Source: Adhaeretor mobilis (lineage in GTDB: Bacteria; Planctomycetota; Planctomycetia; Pirellulales; Lacipirellulaceae). From it: a DNA stretch of 64,000 nucleotides. Numbering within the stretch: position 1 is the first letter of the stretch; each line of letters opens with the position of its first letter. The stretch spans positions 5,567,178 to 5,631,177 of the forward strand of contig NZ_CP036263.1 of the NCBI RefSeq assembly GCF_007741515.1, in the 5' to 3' direction. The notes beneath the pieces are model-generated. The model searched no databases and was not told the DNA's origin. It saw nothing but the letters and a program-made list of their open reading frames with translations. Shown here in pieces: positions 23,229 to 32,386 of this stretch. A program made the position numbers and the translations under genes.

Positions 23229-23771
23229 ATGAAGCGAGACAATCATTACGAAGCGGCGTTCGAGGCGTACTTGCAACATCGGCAAGTGGCCTACGTGGCG
23301 GTCGATGAACAGCGGCGCAGCCAAGTCGTCGGGGGGTCGCTCAAGAATGCCGACTTCCTCGTCACCCCGTCCGCCGGCGCGACGCTGTTGGTCGACGTGA
23401 AGGGTCGACGGTTTCCGAGCGGGCAAACGAGCCGCCAGTACTGGAAGAATTGGTCCACTTGGGACGATCTTCACAGCCTGGCAAGTTGGCAGCAGCGGAT
23501 TGGTACGGGAGCGGTGGCGATGTTTGCGTTTGCGTATCACTTAACCGAGGAGCGCTCGCCCGTGCCACGGCAGCAACTGTTTCAGTTCCGCGATCGCTGG
23601 TATGCATTTCTGGCCGTGCGCGTGGCGGATTACATCCAACGCATGAAGCCGCTCTCGGAGAAATGGCAGACCGTGTCGATGCCCGTGGCAGACTTTCGAG
23701 CCGCCGCCGTACCGTTTGACGATTGGCTTGGGCGTAATGCCACGGTGCCTCGTAGAGACGCTGAGAACTGA
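23229..23771 (+). CDS. HYExAFE family protein, PD-(D/E)xK nuclease-like
   Basis: The 180-aa protein starts MKRDNHYEAAFEAYL, i.e. the HYExAFE motif that names this planctomycete family. Then ADFLV (Asp42) and LLVDVKGR (Asp56, Lys58) form a D ... D-x-K pattern like the core of restriction-type nucleases. WKNWSTWDDLHSLASWQQRIGTG follows. Whether it cleaves DNA is unknown; the motif and small size would suit a repair or defence nuclease. It is a single gene in a repeat-rich stretch. Confidence 0.75.
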   Translation: MKRDNHYEAAFEAYLQHRQVAYVAVDEQRRSQVVGGSLKNADFLVTPSAGATLLVDVKGRRFPSGQTSRQYWKNWSTWDDLHSLASWQQRIGTGAVAMFAFAYHLTEERSPVPRQQLFQFRDRWYAFLAVRVADYIQRMKPLSEKWQTVSMPVADFRAAAVPFDDWLGRNATVPRRDAEN

Positions 23772-23927
23772 CCGGATTACCGGATCGGATCGGACCGGAT
23801 CGACCAGATTGAAAGTGATCCTGTAAATCCTGTCCAGAAAAACCTCTGCCGAGTATTGCTTGGCAACAGCGCTCAGGTCAATTAGGCTAAAGACTTACGA
23901 AGCTAGACCACCAATAGCGAGCGCATC

Positions 23928-24029
23928 ATGGCTTGGGGAATTCTACTACTCTGTACCGTCTTAGGCGCACTGGCAGCGTATCGACCGAGCAAGCGCAAGA
24001 AAGACTTCCAGCGCCCCTCGGATGCGTAG
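23928..24029 (+). CDS. 33-aa small membrane protein
   Basis: ATG 23928 to TAG 24029 encodes MAWGILLLCTVLGALAAYRP followed by SKRKKDFQRPSDA. One membrane segment (residues 3-18) with a basic cytoplasmic tail. I found it by reading the gap between repeats; it is too short for usual gene calling. The composition, codon choice and clean hydrophobic-then-basic layout favour a real microprotein. There is no clear Shine-Dalgarno site (AGCGAGCGC). The role is unknown. Confidence 0.5.
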   Translation: MAWGILLLCTVLGALAAYRPSKRKKDFQRPSDA

Positions 24030-24096
24030 CAGCAAACGACTTGCCCGCTTTGGTGCCAAGAGCGAGTTCCCCGAGCAATCGGGCGCTGAGTTCGGA

Positions 24097-24334
24097 AACC
24101 GCCAAGGACGCAAAGCGCGCCAAGTTCCTCGCCGCGGCGAAGGAACGTAGAGAGTCGGGACACACAACTAACTCTGACAGGAGGAAGCGGAGTGGACTTG
24201 CATTAACACTCAGTTCCCTCTGTTACCTTCTGTTCAATAAAAAGATTTTCAGAATCGACTGGATAGGTAATACACACCTAATCCTGTTCATCCTGTAAAT
24301 CCTGTCTCGTTCTTTCTTTGCGTCCTTCGCGGTT
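24097..24334. repeat. Family D palindromic element with family E segment inside
   Basis: Starts AACCGCCAAGGACGCAAAGC and ends TTTGCGTCCTTCGCGGTT. Inside, ATCCTGTTCATCCTGTAAAT (24286-) belongs to family E, so this looks like a nested or composite element. Confidence 0.55.
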
Positions 24335-24372
24335 CCCCTGAACTCTCCAAAGAAGCATCCAGCAATCTAGAA

Positions 24373-25557
24373 TTAGGCAGCATGCCGTTCGCTGGGCACG
24401 TAGGCGATGCCAGAGAATTCGGCCAGCGCTGCGATCACGCGGTCTTGCTCACGGCGGGTCAATTCTGGGAACACGGGCAAGCTCAGCACTTCTTCAGCTG
24501 CCTGTTCGGTGACGGGCAAGCTGCCCTCGGCGTAGCCCAAGTTCAAGAAACACTTCTGGCGATGCAACGGCACAGGATAGTAAATCGCCGAGCCGATTTC
24601 ACGTTCTTGCAGAAACGATTGCAGCGCATCACGACGGCCACCTGGAACGCGGACAGTAAACTGGTTCCACACGCTCGTGCAACCCGGAGATTCAACGGGC
24701 AAAGTCAGGCTAGCACCGAAACTCTGCTGATTGAAACCCAATCGATCAAACTCGTTGACATAATGGTCTGCATGACGTTGACGACTGGCGGCCCAATCAT
24801 CCAATCGCGGAAGCTTGACTCCCAGCACGGCTGCTTGCAGCGTATCAAGCCGACTGTTCACGCCGACCAAGCTGTGATGATAGCGCGGGCGTTGGCCATG
24901 ATCGCGAAGCACGCGTAACTTGTCGGCAATTTGTTCGTCGTCGGTCGTGAGCATGCCACCGTCGCCAAAACCGCCTAGGTTCTTCGTCGGATAGAAAGAA
25001 AAGCAGCCGATCTGGCCCAAACTGCCTGCCCGTTTTCCGTGGTAGTCTGCTCCGATCGCTTGGGCTGCATCCTCGATAATGGGAATGTCGCCACAAGCCT
25101 CGCTCAGCGCGTCCATCTCTGCACACTGTCCGAATAGATGCACCGGCAGCACAGCCTTTGTGGCGGAAGTGATTTTCTTGGCCACCTCGGCTGGGTCGAG
25201 ATTAAACGTATCGGGCAAGATATCCGCAAACACGGGCGTCGCGCCCAATCGCCAGACCGCCCCGGCAGTCGCAAAGAAGGTAAAACTGGGCAGAATCACT
25301 TCGTCGCCAGGACCAATCTCCAGTGCCATCAAAGCGAGCAAGAGCGCGTCGCTGCCGGAGGCACAGCCGATGGCGTACTTGCTGCCACAGTACCCAGCAA
25401 TCGCCGTTTCCAAGTCACCACAAGCCGGGCCATGCACGAAGGCACCGCTGCGAGTGACTTCAGCGAGAGCCGCATCGACCTCCGCCTGCAGAGGCTGGTT
25501 TTGACGATTCACATCAAGCATCGGAACAGGCTGATTGCTGGTGGTTGTGGCGCTCAT
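24373..25557 (-). CDS. DegT/DnrJ/EryC1/StrS aminotransferase
   Basis: The 394-aa PLP enzyme contains GCASGSDALLLALMALEIGPGDEVILPSFTFFATAGAVWRLGATPVFADI, PIIEDAAQAIGADYHGKRAGSLGQIGCFSFYPTKNLGGFGDGGML (Lys in YPTKNLG binds PLP; Asp in IEDAAQ holds the pyridine N) and GVNSRLDTLQAAVLGVKL. This matches sugar aminotransferases that act on nucleotide-linked keto-sugars for surface polysaccharide. The length is normal. No glycan operon is near; it is a single gene with a repeat-rich gap on each side. Confidence 0.9.
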   Translation of the reverse strand: MSATTTSNQPVPMLDVNRQNQPLQAEVDAALAEVTRSGAFVHGPACGDLETAIAGYCGSKYAIGCASGSDALLLALMALEIGPGDEVILPSFTFFATAGAVWRLGATPVFADILPDTFNLDPAEVAKKITSATKAVLPVHLFGQCAEMDALSEACGDIPIIEDAAQAIGADYHGKRAGSLGQIGCFSFYPTKNLGGFGDGGMLTTDDEQIADKLRVLRDHGQRPRYHHSLVGVNSRLDTLQAAVLGVKLPRLDDWAASRQRHADHYVNEFDRLGFNQQSFGASLTLPVESPGCTSVWNQFTVRVPGGRRDALQSFLQEREIGSAIYYPVPLHRQKCFLNLGYAEGSLPVTEQAAEEVLSLPVFPELTRREQDRVIAALAEFSGIAYVPSERHAA

Positions 25558-26198
25558 GAGGTTCTCTTCCTAATTGATTCGACGCTCGCGTAGGGTCAGG
25601 TGGAGCGATTCGTCGCGAAGATTAGAAATTCACCGCAGGAGGGTCAACGCGAATGCTGCGAAGGGCACCGCTTTTTTTGACGAAAAGATCGCAGAGGTCG
25701 CAAAGAAATGCCAAGAGGTTGCGTAGCGTGCTAGCATTGCCTTCCGTACGGCCATGCACTGTGCGGCGAAGAATAGGGCCACGGATACAAGTGGAGCAGT
25801 CAAAAACTGACAAATCATCACGCCGAGTCACAAAAACCAGAGTGAGAGACTCCACGACTTCAGGGCTTCTGCCCCATCAGTTACACATGAATCGTCCGCA
25901 CATTCGAAAGCATGAGCTAAACCATGAGATCGGTTAGCCGCGACACTTCGTCCGGCATGCGGGCTGCCTATTCAAACGGCTTGCTCGGACAAGTGTCGGG
26001 GCCGCTTGCGGCAAGAGGCCTACAAACGCTGCACTCGACCCCCGCACCCTCTTGTGCTGCGCACACCGACACTTCTCCCTTGCAGCACTACGAAGAAAAG
26101 AAGCGAAATGAGGAGAAAGTGTCGGTGCTTCCCCAGATTATGGAGTTGTGTGAAAAGACACGGCTCCCGCCGATTCTATGTCCTTAACAGCAAGCCAA
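25558..26198. other. 640-bp gap without a recognised gene
   Basis: A weak family D remnant (GAAAAGATCGCAGAGGTCGC at 25681-) and an A/T-rich stretch are seen. Short frames exist on both strands but none shows a family pattern or a good ribosome site. The promoter of the aminotransferase gene should lie near its right end. Confidence 0.4.
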
Positions 26199-27104
26199 CT
26201 ACAAAGCCTGCAATGCGGCAACGATATCGGCAGGCTCGGCCCGTTTGGTGTAGTCCGCATCGAGAAACGCGTAGCGGATTTTGCCCTCGGTATCGACTAT
26301 GTAGACGGCAGAGAGGGGCAGTTCATAGGAGTCGTCGCCGTTGTATTCCTCTAGGGTGCCACGTTCCTTGTACTTCTCAGCCACTTCGGGCGGCAACTTG
26401 TAGACCAAGCCGAACTTGCGGGCCAGTTCGTTTCCAGGATCACTGAGAACCTGAAAGCCGATGCGTAGCTTTTCCTGGGTCGCCGCCGCCTTGGGGGGAA
26501 GTTCAGGTGTCAGAGCAACCACCTTCGCGCCCAGTCGCTTGATCGTTGGCAACGAGGACTGCATCGCTTCCAGCTGCAAGTTACAGTAGGGGCACCAGCC
26601 GCCGCGATACCAGACCAACACGACAGGCCCCTCGGCCCACAGGCTGCTCAGTTCGACCGTTTCCTCGGCGGGACTCTTGAGCTCGCCACCGGGTGCCGAG
26701 TCGCCCACCTGTTTGGCGCTTTCGGTGATGCCCGAGTTGGCAACTTGCTGCATGCCGTCGGCATAGATCTTCCGAATCTCCTCGGGAGCCTTCTGGGCGA
26801 AACCGGCTTTACGGGCGGCCAACTTTTCTGACAAGTTGGGTAGAGCGTCTGTGGATTCTGCGCTCGGAGCGTCATCTTCCTGCGACTTCTCCACCGAATC
26901 TGCTTGATCATCCCTATCCGTTTTTTTCTCCATGACTTCCTCGGCAGAGATGGGATCCGCGATCGTTTCCTCAGCAGGCGGCGGCTGGGGAATGGGCTCC
27001 TGACAGCCGGCACAGAAAAGCACGAGCAAACCGATTAGTAGTGCCTTTACGGGATGACTATGGTCGGGATGACTGTGGTCGGGGTGCCTCTGGTGAAATT
27101 TCAC
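26199..27104 (-). CDS. Thioredoxin-fold (AhpC/TSA-like) lipoprotein
   Basis: A 301-aa protein from GTG 27104 with GAGGA 8 nt upstream (a TTG at 27119 is the longer alternative). The N-terminus holds a His/Pro-rich repeat, then a signal peptide with lipobox LFCAGC. Residues 45-135 are acidic and disordered. The C-terminal domain has VVLVWYRGGWCPYCNLQLEAMQ (CxxC), VVALTPELPPKA and a peroxiredoxin-like VLSDPGNELARKFGLVY with YIVDTEGKIRYAF. This is the AhpC/TSA group with a CPYC centre, reducing peroxides or disulfides in the periplasm. Single gene. Confidence 0.8.
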   Translation of the reverse strand: MKFHQRHPDHSHPDHSHPVKALLIGLLVLFCAGCQEPIPQPPPAEETIADPISAEEVMEKKTDRDDQADSVEKSQEDDAPSAESTDALPNLSEKLAARKAGFAQKAPEEIRKIYADGMQQVANSGITESAKQVGDSAPGGELKSPAEETVELSSLWAEGPVVLVWYRGGWCPYCNLQLEAMQSSLPTIKRLGAKVVALTPELPPKAAATQEKLRIGFQVLSDPGNELARKFGLVYKLPPEVAEKYKERGTLEEYNGDDSYELPLSAVYIVDTEGKIRYAFLDADYTKRAEPADIVAALQAL

Positions 27105-27381
27105 AGCTCGATTCCTCAATTTTGATCAGGTGGGGAAAGGTGGGAAACTCAACAGAACAAATTGCCCGCCAAACCGCAAGCAGGTTCTCTCTTGAATTGA
27201 CGCCCGAGGATTCCTGTACCCTTTGTGTTATACGAAGTGCGTCGAAACAGTTTTTCAAGCACATTCTTGCCGTAGTCTTGCGTAAAGACTTGTACCACGC
27301 CGCGAGCACGGGATAATCACAGATCGTGCGGGCTCGGCTCGCGGAGGTAACCTGTTGGCAATCGTCTGTGGAGTAAAAGCA

Positions 27382-27954
27382 ATGAATATCAAAGGAAGAA
27401 TGCTTGGCTTGGTCCTATTGTCCTGTTCGGTCGGCTCAACAGCCGTTGCCCAGATGGCTACGCCGTCTGCGGAGCACAAAAACTTGGCCGCCGAGGTGGG
27501 TGTGTGGGATGCCAACCTGCAAATGTGGATGGCTCCTGATGCCCCACCAATGCCGAGCAAAGGTGTTGAAACCAACAAGATGATGGGCGATTTTTGGATC
27601 ATCAGCGAGTTTAAGAGCGATATGGGTGGCATGACGTTTACTGGCCACGGTCAGCACGGCTACGATCCGGCTAAGAAAAAGTATGTGGGCACATGGATCG
27701 ATTCGATGAGTCCCTATCTCTCTACGCAGGAGGGAGAGTTCGATGCCAAGTCAAATACGCTAACTCTGCTGGCTACCGGGCGCAACATGATGACGGGCGA
27801 AATCGAGAAGTCGAAAATGGTGAGCAAATATATCGACGAGAATACGAAAGTGTTCGAGATCTACATGCCCGTCGAAGGTGAAGAAGGTAAGTGGTGGAAG
27901 TCCTTGCAAATCGACTACAAGCGCCGTGCCAAATCCGACGCGAAGCTTCAGTGA
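27382..27954 (+). CDS. DUF1579 family secreted protein
   Basis: A 190-aa product; ATG 27382 has GGAG at 10 nt. Residues 1-23 form a signal peptide (LGLVLLSCSVGSTAVAQ). The rest carries HKNLAAEVGVWDANLQMWMAP, GDFWIISEFKSDMGGMTFTGHGQHGYDPAKKKYVGTWIDSMS, the lipocalin-like pattern of DUF1579. The family is frequent in planctomycetes; function is unknown. It is divergent from the thioredoxin-fold lipoprotein gene and shares a 277-bp upstream region. Confidence 0.8.
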   Translation: MNIKGRMLGLVLLSCSVGSTAVAQMATPSAEHKNLAAEVGVWDANLQMWMAPDAPPMPSKGVETNKMMGDFWIISEFKSDMGGMTFTGHGQHGYDPAKKKYVGTWIDSMSPYLSTQEGEFDAKSNTLTLLATGRNMMTGEIEKSKMVSKYIDENTKVFEIYMPVEGEEGKWWKSLQIDYKRRAKSDAKLQ

Positions 27955-27997
27955 CTCCTGCCTAGCTAACCCCCCAGCAGAAGGCGCGAGGACAACT

Positions 27998-28060
27998 AGA
28001 CGGGATGAACAGGATCGATTCGGACGTCAAAATCCAGTCGATCCTGTGAATCCTGTCTCG
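27998..28060. repeat. Family E repeat
   Basis: GACGGGATGAACAGGATCG ... CGATCCTGTGAATCCTGTC, an imperfect inverted repeat immediately downstream of the DUF1579 gene and 5 bases from the lipoate ligase stop. Confidence 0.6.
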
Positions 28061-28064
28061 CTTT

Positions 28065-28841
28065 CTAAAGCGGCTCATACTCGCCTGCGAGTTGCCCAGT
28101 GCGCTCACGCGGCCATGCTTCTAAAGTGGCGCCCGCTTGCCATTGTTGGATGAGAGCCTGTCCTAAAGGCTTGCGACCAGCCTGGAGATTCGTGACGAAA
28201 CTTGCATGCGTGCGTCCGGCACGATAGTCGGGCATGCGTTTGGGAGCTGCCAGCAGGCGAGCGATTTTGCTGAGATCGAAGTCGTAGAGTAGCGTGCCGT
28301 GGTAGAGCAGGTGTCGGCGTTTCACACGCAGGCTATTGCCGGAGAATTTCAGCGATTTGCCGCCAGCCTTTTCGAGGCTCAAGTCGCTCGTCCCCGCGCG
28401 CTGCACGGTCGTAGACTCCGCAGGGGAGCTTGTAGCGAGAACTTGCCTGACCGCGGCAGCCGTGCGATCGAGAACATAACGATGGGCCGCGTCGATATTG
28501 ATTAAACCCGTATCGATCCGTCCAGCATCAACCAGCCCCGAGGCCTCCCCACTGGACAGCCGGGATTGTTCCAGCACGACGGAGAACATCAAACAGCCTG
28601 GTCCCACCAACACAACGCCGCCGCCGCTACCCCGACGAAAGATGCCAACGCCTTCTTCCTGGCAGGCCGCCTGGTTTACCTCCGCCAGGTCGGATGAGCG
28701 TCCCAACACGACAAAGTCGTCAGCCGATTCCCACAGCCGTAGGACCTCCCTTCCCTCGCCCTGCTCTGCTCGTTCAAGCAGTGCTTCGTCCAAAGCCAGA
28801 TTGGCGGCCGGGGTGTCGAGGGTGAGTTCCAGGAGCTGCAT
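28065..28841 (-). CDS. Lipoate-protein ligase A / octanoyltransferase family protein
   Basis: A 258-aa product from ATG 28841 (GTG 28868 is an alternative). It contains LRLWESADDFVVLGRSSDLAEVN, VGIFRRGSGGGVVLVGPGCLMFSVV (the RR-x-S-G-G-G-x-V motif that binds lipoyl-AMP) and GKSLKFSGNSLRVKRRHLLYHGTLLYDFDL (catalytic Lys in the KFSGN motif). It would attach lipoate or octanoate to dehydrogenase subunits. Substrate choice between LplA and LipM types cannot be read here. The 3' end abuts family E repeat. Confidence 0.85.
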   Translation of the reverse strand: MQLLELTLDTPAANLALDEALLERAEQGEGREVLRLWESADDFVVLGRSSDLAEVNQAACQEEGVGIFRRGSGGGVVLVGPGCLMFSVVLEQSRLSSGEASGLVDAGRIDTGLINIDAAHRYVLDRTAAAVRQVLATSSPAESTTVQRAGTSDLSLEKAGGKSLKFSGNSLRVKRRHLLYHGTLLYDFDLSKIARLLAAPKRMPDYRAGRTHASFVTNLQAGRKPLGQALIQQWQAGATLEAWPRERTGQLAGEYEPL

Positions 28842-28862
28842 GTTTTGACAAGTCTTCTTGAG

Positions 28863-28956
28863 AACCACGAATCTTACGAATTACACGAATGCTGGGCCCT
28901 CTCAAGAGCATCCATCTGGGAGTCCCAATTCGTGTAAATTCGTACGATTCGTGGTT
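28863..28956. repeat. Family D palindromic element (AACCACGAATCTTACG ends)
   Basis: AACCACGAATCTTACGAATTACACG ends mirrored as CGTGTAAATTCGTACG ... CGTGGTT. It sits upstream of the lipoate ligase gene and could overlap its promoter. Confidence 0.65.
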
Positions 28957-29078
28957 AAGGAAATAAAAGCTCTCCTAATAGAGCAAACGAGGTTGGGAAG
29001 CTTGGTGGTTGAGAGCTATCCGGTGGACGTTTAAACTCAGGGATTCGCTGCCACCCATTCTTCCCACCAGGCATAGTG

Positions 29079-30170
29079 ATGTCTTCCAGTCTACCTTCTC
29101 CCTCATCCTCTGACGAACCGCCTGCCGGATCGGTTGCAGCCGACGATCTGCTCCCACCGGTCGAGCCACCCAGTGCGAAGTTTATCATCCAGCTGTTCGT
29201 CACCCCGATGATTATCGTGGCCTGCGTCGTGGGCGTGTGGCTGTTAATCCAATGGCTAGCCAATTCGGGCGGAGAAGACCCCGACAAGATTGTGGCTGCG
29301 CTGCGCAGCTCCAACCAGGCCCGTTTTCAACAGGCGGAAAGGCTCAGCCACATGCTGCAGGCTGAGGGGCGCTATCCGGAGCTTAAGACGAACAGCAAGC
29401 TGCTAGGCAAGCTGGCCGACTTGCTCATTGAGCAAGTCGACGCACCCGGCGAAGGCGAAGGGGATATCACGATGCGGATTTTCCTGGCGAAGTCGCTCGG
29501 CGAATTTCACGTTGACGACGGCCTGCCTGCGCTGATTGCAACCGCCCAGCGAGACAAGGAGCGAGACGTGCGTCGCTTTGCCGTCAATGGGATTGCCGTG
29601 CTGGCGAGCACCGTGCCCGATTTAGATCGACCCGAGTTACGGGAGCTACTGCGCTCGCTTGCCGATAGCGACGACCAGCTACTGCGCAGCGAAGCAGCCT
29701 TTGCTGCGGGCGTCCTAGCAGCCGCACCGGAGGCCAATGCCGAGTACCGCGAATTACTGGCCGCCCTCGCTGAAGACTTCTATCCCGACGCGCGCTACAA
29801 CGCCGCGCTGGGACTGGCCCGAGCAGGCGATCTACGAGCGGTGCCTGTTTTGCAGGAGATGCTCGACCTCGAATCACTCTCGGCCAGCGTTGAGAGCGAG
29901 GAGGGCGTGGGCGACCAGGCAGACCAGGACAAGAGTGACTTGCTCGTACGGTTGAGGAAATCGAAACGCGATACTCTCCTCAAGACGACCCTCCGAGGTG
30001 TCGAGCTGTTGTTGGAGAAACATTCGCCGGGCGATTTGTCTGGATTGAACGATTCGCTCGATCAGTTCCTCACACAGGCCGGACAGCTCGAGGAGCCCCA
30101 GCTGGTGCCGAATTCTCTGCTAGAGAAAGCAGAGCAGCTCAAATCGAAGTTCGAGTCGAGCGCCCCGTGA
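29079..30170 (+). CDS. Membrane-anchored HEAT-repeat protein
   Basis: A 363-aa product from ATG 29079 (GTG 29076 in frame). One membrane segment near residues 36-62 (FIIQLFVTPMIIVACVVGVWLLIQWL) follows an acidic Pro-rich N-terminus. The rest is helical: LAKSLGEFHVDDGLPALIATAQRDKERDVRRFAVNGIAVLAS, LLRSEAAFAAGVLAA, ARYNAALGLARAGDLRAVPVLQEML, i.e. HEAT/PBS-lyase-like repeats. It is probably a protein-interaction scaffold on the cytoplasmic or periplasmic face. Function is unknown; the family is common in planctomycetes. Confidence 0.75.
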   Translation: MSSSLPSPSSSDEPPAGSVAADDLLPPVEPPSAKFIIQLFVTPMIIVACVVGVWLLIQWLANSGGEDPDKIVAALRSSNQARFQQAERLSHMLQAEGRYPELKTNSKLLGKLADLLIEQVDAPGEGEGDITMRIFLAKSLGEFHVDDGLPALIATAQRDKERDVRRFAVNGIAVLASTVPDLDRPELRELLRSLADSDDQLLRSEAAFAAGVLAAAPEANAEYRELLAALAEDFYPDARYNAALGLARAGDLRAVPVLQEMLDLESLSASVESEEGVGDQADQDKSDLLVRLRKSKRDTLLKTTLRGVELLLEKHSPGDLSGLNDSLDQFLTQAGQLEEPQLVPNSLLEKAEQLKSKFESSAP

Positions 30171-30580
30171 TCGAAACCGCTTCGCGGTAAGACAGTACGG
30201 CCCACGATCTGACAACCTACTACGCACCCGCGTTAAACTGTACCGCTTCTATCAGCTTTGCCGCTGCGCTGTTGCGTTTTCTCAACATCGCAGCCGGTTT
30301 TCTCTTGAGCTCAGCCCGGGTGTCGAGTCCCATAGAGGGTGAGGCTCAAAGCGAGTTCGCACTAGAAAAGCAGCGTGAGATCGCCAGACCGACCTGCTAG
30401 CATCGCAAATTTTACTTAAAGAAATTTGCCTTGCGCATGTTTGTCCGCAAGACTTGATCTGATGAGGGGGAAGCTCATCTTGCCAGGTTCGCGTGCGCGC
30501 ACCGTGGTTGCCATGCATGGCACCTCTATGGCTAGTAGCGTCTCCTCACGACTTGTCCTTCGTATTGGGTGAAGAAAACT
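30171..30580. other. 410-bp gap without a recognised gene
   Basis: Nothing gene-like was seen. It includes the promoter and leader of the tandem-repeat protein; the sequence ends with TTGGGTGAAGAAAACT before ATG 30581, a weak ribosome site. Confidence 0.4.
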
Positions 30581-31888
30581 ATGAAACGTCAAATCACAAG
30601 CCTGTCTCGGTACTGCTCTGCTTTGCTCTGCGCTTTACTGTTCGGTGCGGTCTTCGCACTCAGTTCCTCAAGTCCCGTTGTCGCTACTGCACAAGAATGC
30701 GACGCCTGTGGAATTCAGACCTATCGCGTCGAGTGCCAAACGGTTTATGAAGAGAAAGAAGTCACCGCCTATCGCATGGTGCCTGAAACGGTCTACGAGC
30801 AACGGCAAATCACGCGCCGCGTTCCCGTTTGGGAAACCCAGACACACGAGCGACGCTACACCGTCTCTCGCCCGGTGCGCGAAACCAACTATCGCGACCA
30901 ACGCTATACCGTGCAACGCCCGGTGTGGGAAACTTATGTGCGCGATTGCAGTTATAACGTCACGCGCAACGTGACCGAAACGCGCACCCGCCAGCGTCGT
31001 TACACCGTGCAACGCCCGGTGTGGGAAACCAGCGAGCGCGAGCAAAGCTATACGGTCATGCGTCCGGTTCGTGAAACAATCGAGCAGGAACGCCGCTACA
31101 CGGTCATGCGTCCGGTCGTGGATTATGTAACCCGCTACGTCGACCAAGGCTGTTATCAAGATCAAGTCGTAGTCTCCGCACCGGCCACTCCGCCACGTCG
31201 CGGGCTCACGTGGATGCCTGCTCGTTCCGTCGTGAACCCAGCCGTCGGCTTCACCCAAGTCCAACGTCCGGGACTGGTATGGGCCACTGTGCAGGCTCCA
31301 CCGCAGCAACAAGTTCAACGCGTTTGGAAGCCAAACGTCGTTCCCGTTCGCGTACCAGTAACTCGCTACTGCCCACAAGAAGTCGTCCAGAAGGTGCCCG
31401 TAGAGGTGTGTCGCCAAGTTCCGCAACGCATGGTGCGTAAAATACCCGTGCGGACTTGCCGCATGGTGAGCGAGGAACGCGTTGAGAACATCCCTTACAC
31501 AGTTTGCCGCCCCGTGACCGAGCGCGTCGAGCGAAAGGTTCCCATGAAGGTGTGCCGCATGGTCACCGAAGAGCGTGTCCGGCGGATTCCTGTAACGACT
31601 TGCCGCATGGTGAGCGAAGAGCGCGTCGAGCCCGTTACCCGTCGCGTCTGCAAGATGGTAGAGAAATCAGAAACTATCCAGGTAGCCCGCCGTACCTGCC
31701 GTCGCGAAGAGTACACCTACAAGGTCCGCGTTCCGCACACCGTCCGCTTCCGCGTGCCGATCGAACAACCCTCCTGCAACAGTTGCACCGCAGACGCTTC
31801 GTCTTCGGACGACAAGCAGGACGAAGCCCCGTCCCTCGCCCTCGCCAAGCAGATTGCCTGGTCAGATGACGAAAACGAGCGCGGCTAA
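30581..31888 (+). CDS. Secreted tandem-repeat protein (YTVxRPVxET repeats)
   Basis: A 435-aa product with a signal peptide (about 1-35). Residues 45-185 hold six or more copies of a 22-25-residue repeat of the form RRYTVQRPVWET; residues 270-400 hold a second repeat type with pairs such as VRTCRMVSEERVENIPYTV and VKVCRMVTEERV. Both are strongly beta and Arg/Val rich with evenly spaced Cys in the second half. A Ser/Asp-rich tail ends it. Nothing in it suggests an enzyme; it may be a structural cell-surface protein of planctomycetes. It is a single gene. Confidence 0.75.
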   Translation: MKRQITSLSRYCSALLCALLFGAVFALSSSSPVVATAQECDACGIQTYRVECQTVYEEKEVTAYRMVPETVYEQRQITRRVPVWETQTHERRYTVSRPVRETNYRDQRYTVQRPVWETYVRDCSYNVTRNVTETRTRQRRYTVQRPVWETSEREQSYTVMRPVRETIEQERRYTVMRPVVDYVTRYVDQGCYQDQVVVSAPATPPRRGLTWMPARSVVNPAVGFTQVQRPGLVWATVQAPPQQQVQRVWKPNVVPVRVPVTRYCPQEVVQKVPVEVCRQVPQRMVRKIPVRTCRMVSEERVENIPYTVCRPVTERVERKVPMKVCRMVTEERVRRIPVTTCRMVSEERVEPVTRRVCKMVEKSETIQVARRTCRREEYTYKVRVPHTVRFRVPIEQPSCNSCTADASSSDDKQDEAPSLALAKQIAWSDDENERG

Positions 31889-32386
31889 GGGGTCAGGCCT
31901 CAGACTTCAGGTCTCCGTCGCAACCCCGGAGTCTGAAGACCGAGACCGTCCTACCCCGCTCTCACGTTTTGCCCTCCGCGTGGGACATTGCCTCCTGCCC
32001 GACGCGGGTGTCTGGCAAAAGTCTCTGGCAAGACCTTGAAACCACAAAAGGCACAAAGAGCACTAAGAATAGTGTTTTTTGCAATCATCGTTTGGCTAGA
32101 ATCTACTGGAACGAGCTACTTGAATTGGGGTATTCAATCTAGCTAATAGCGCAACAGGGGTTGATAGGGCCACAATCCTGCAGCACATCTGCACAGCCCG
32201 CGATTCTTGGCTTTTTCTTCAGAGCTTCAGACTCAATTGTTTGTTCTTGGTGCTCTTGGTGGTTCATCAATAGACTTGCCATTATTTTTGCCACACACAG
32301 ACGAAGCTCATTGTTGACACTTCGAGTCAAGAACTAGAGACTATCGGATCCGCTCCTGGTTCCTTCTTTCGTATCGTCACAGTGTC
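31889..32386. repeat. Repeat-filled gap (partial family B at 31893-31950, family D at 32039-32264)
   Basis: A family B fragment (CAGGCCTCAGACTTCAGG / CCGGAGTCTGAAGACCG) is followed by a family D element starting AAACCACAAAAGGCACAAAG and ending TTGGTGCTCTTGGTGGTT. No gene. Confidence 0.55.

Noticed and set aside
25630..25821. 63-aa hydrophobic minus-strand frame in the gap before the aminotransferase
   Set aside because: No ribosome site, and it overlaps a family D remnant, so the hydrophobicity is probably accidental.
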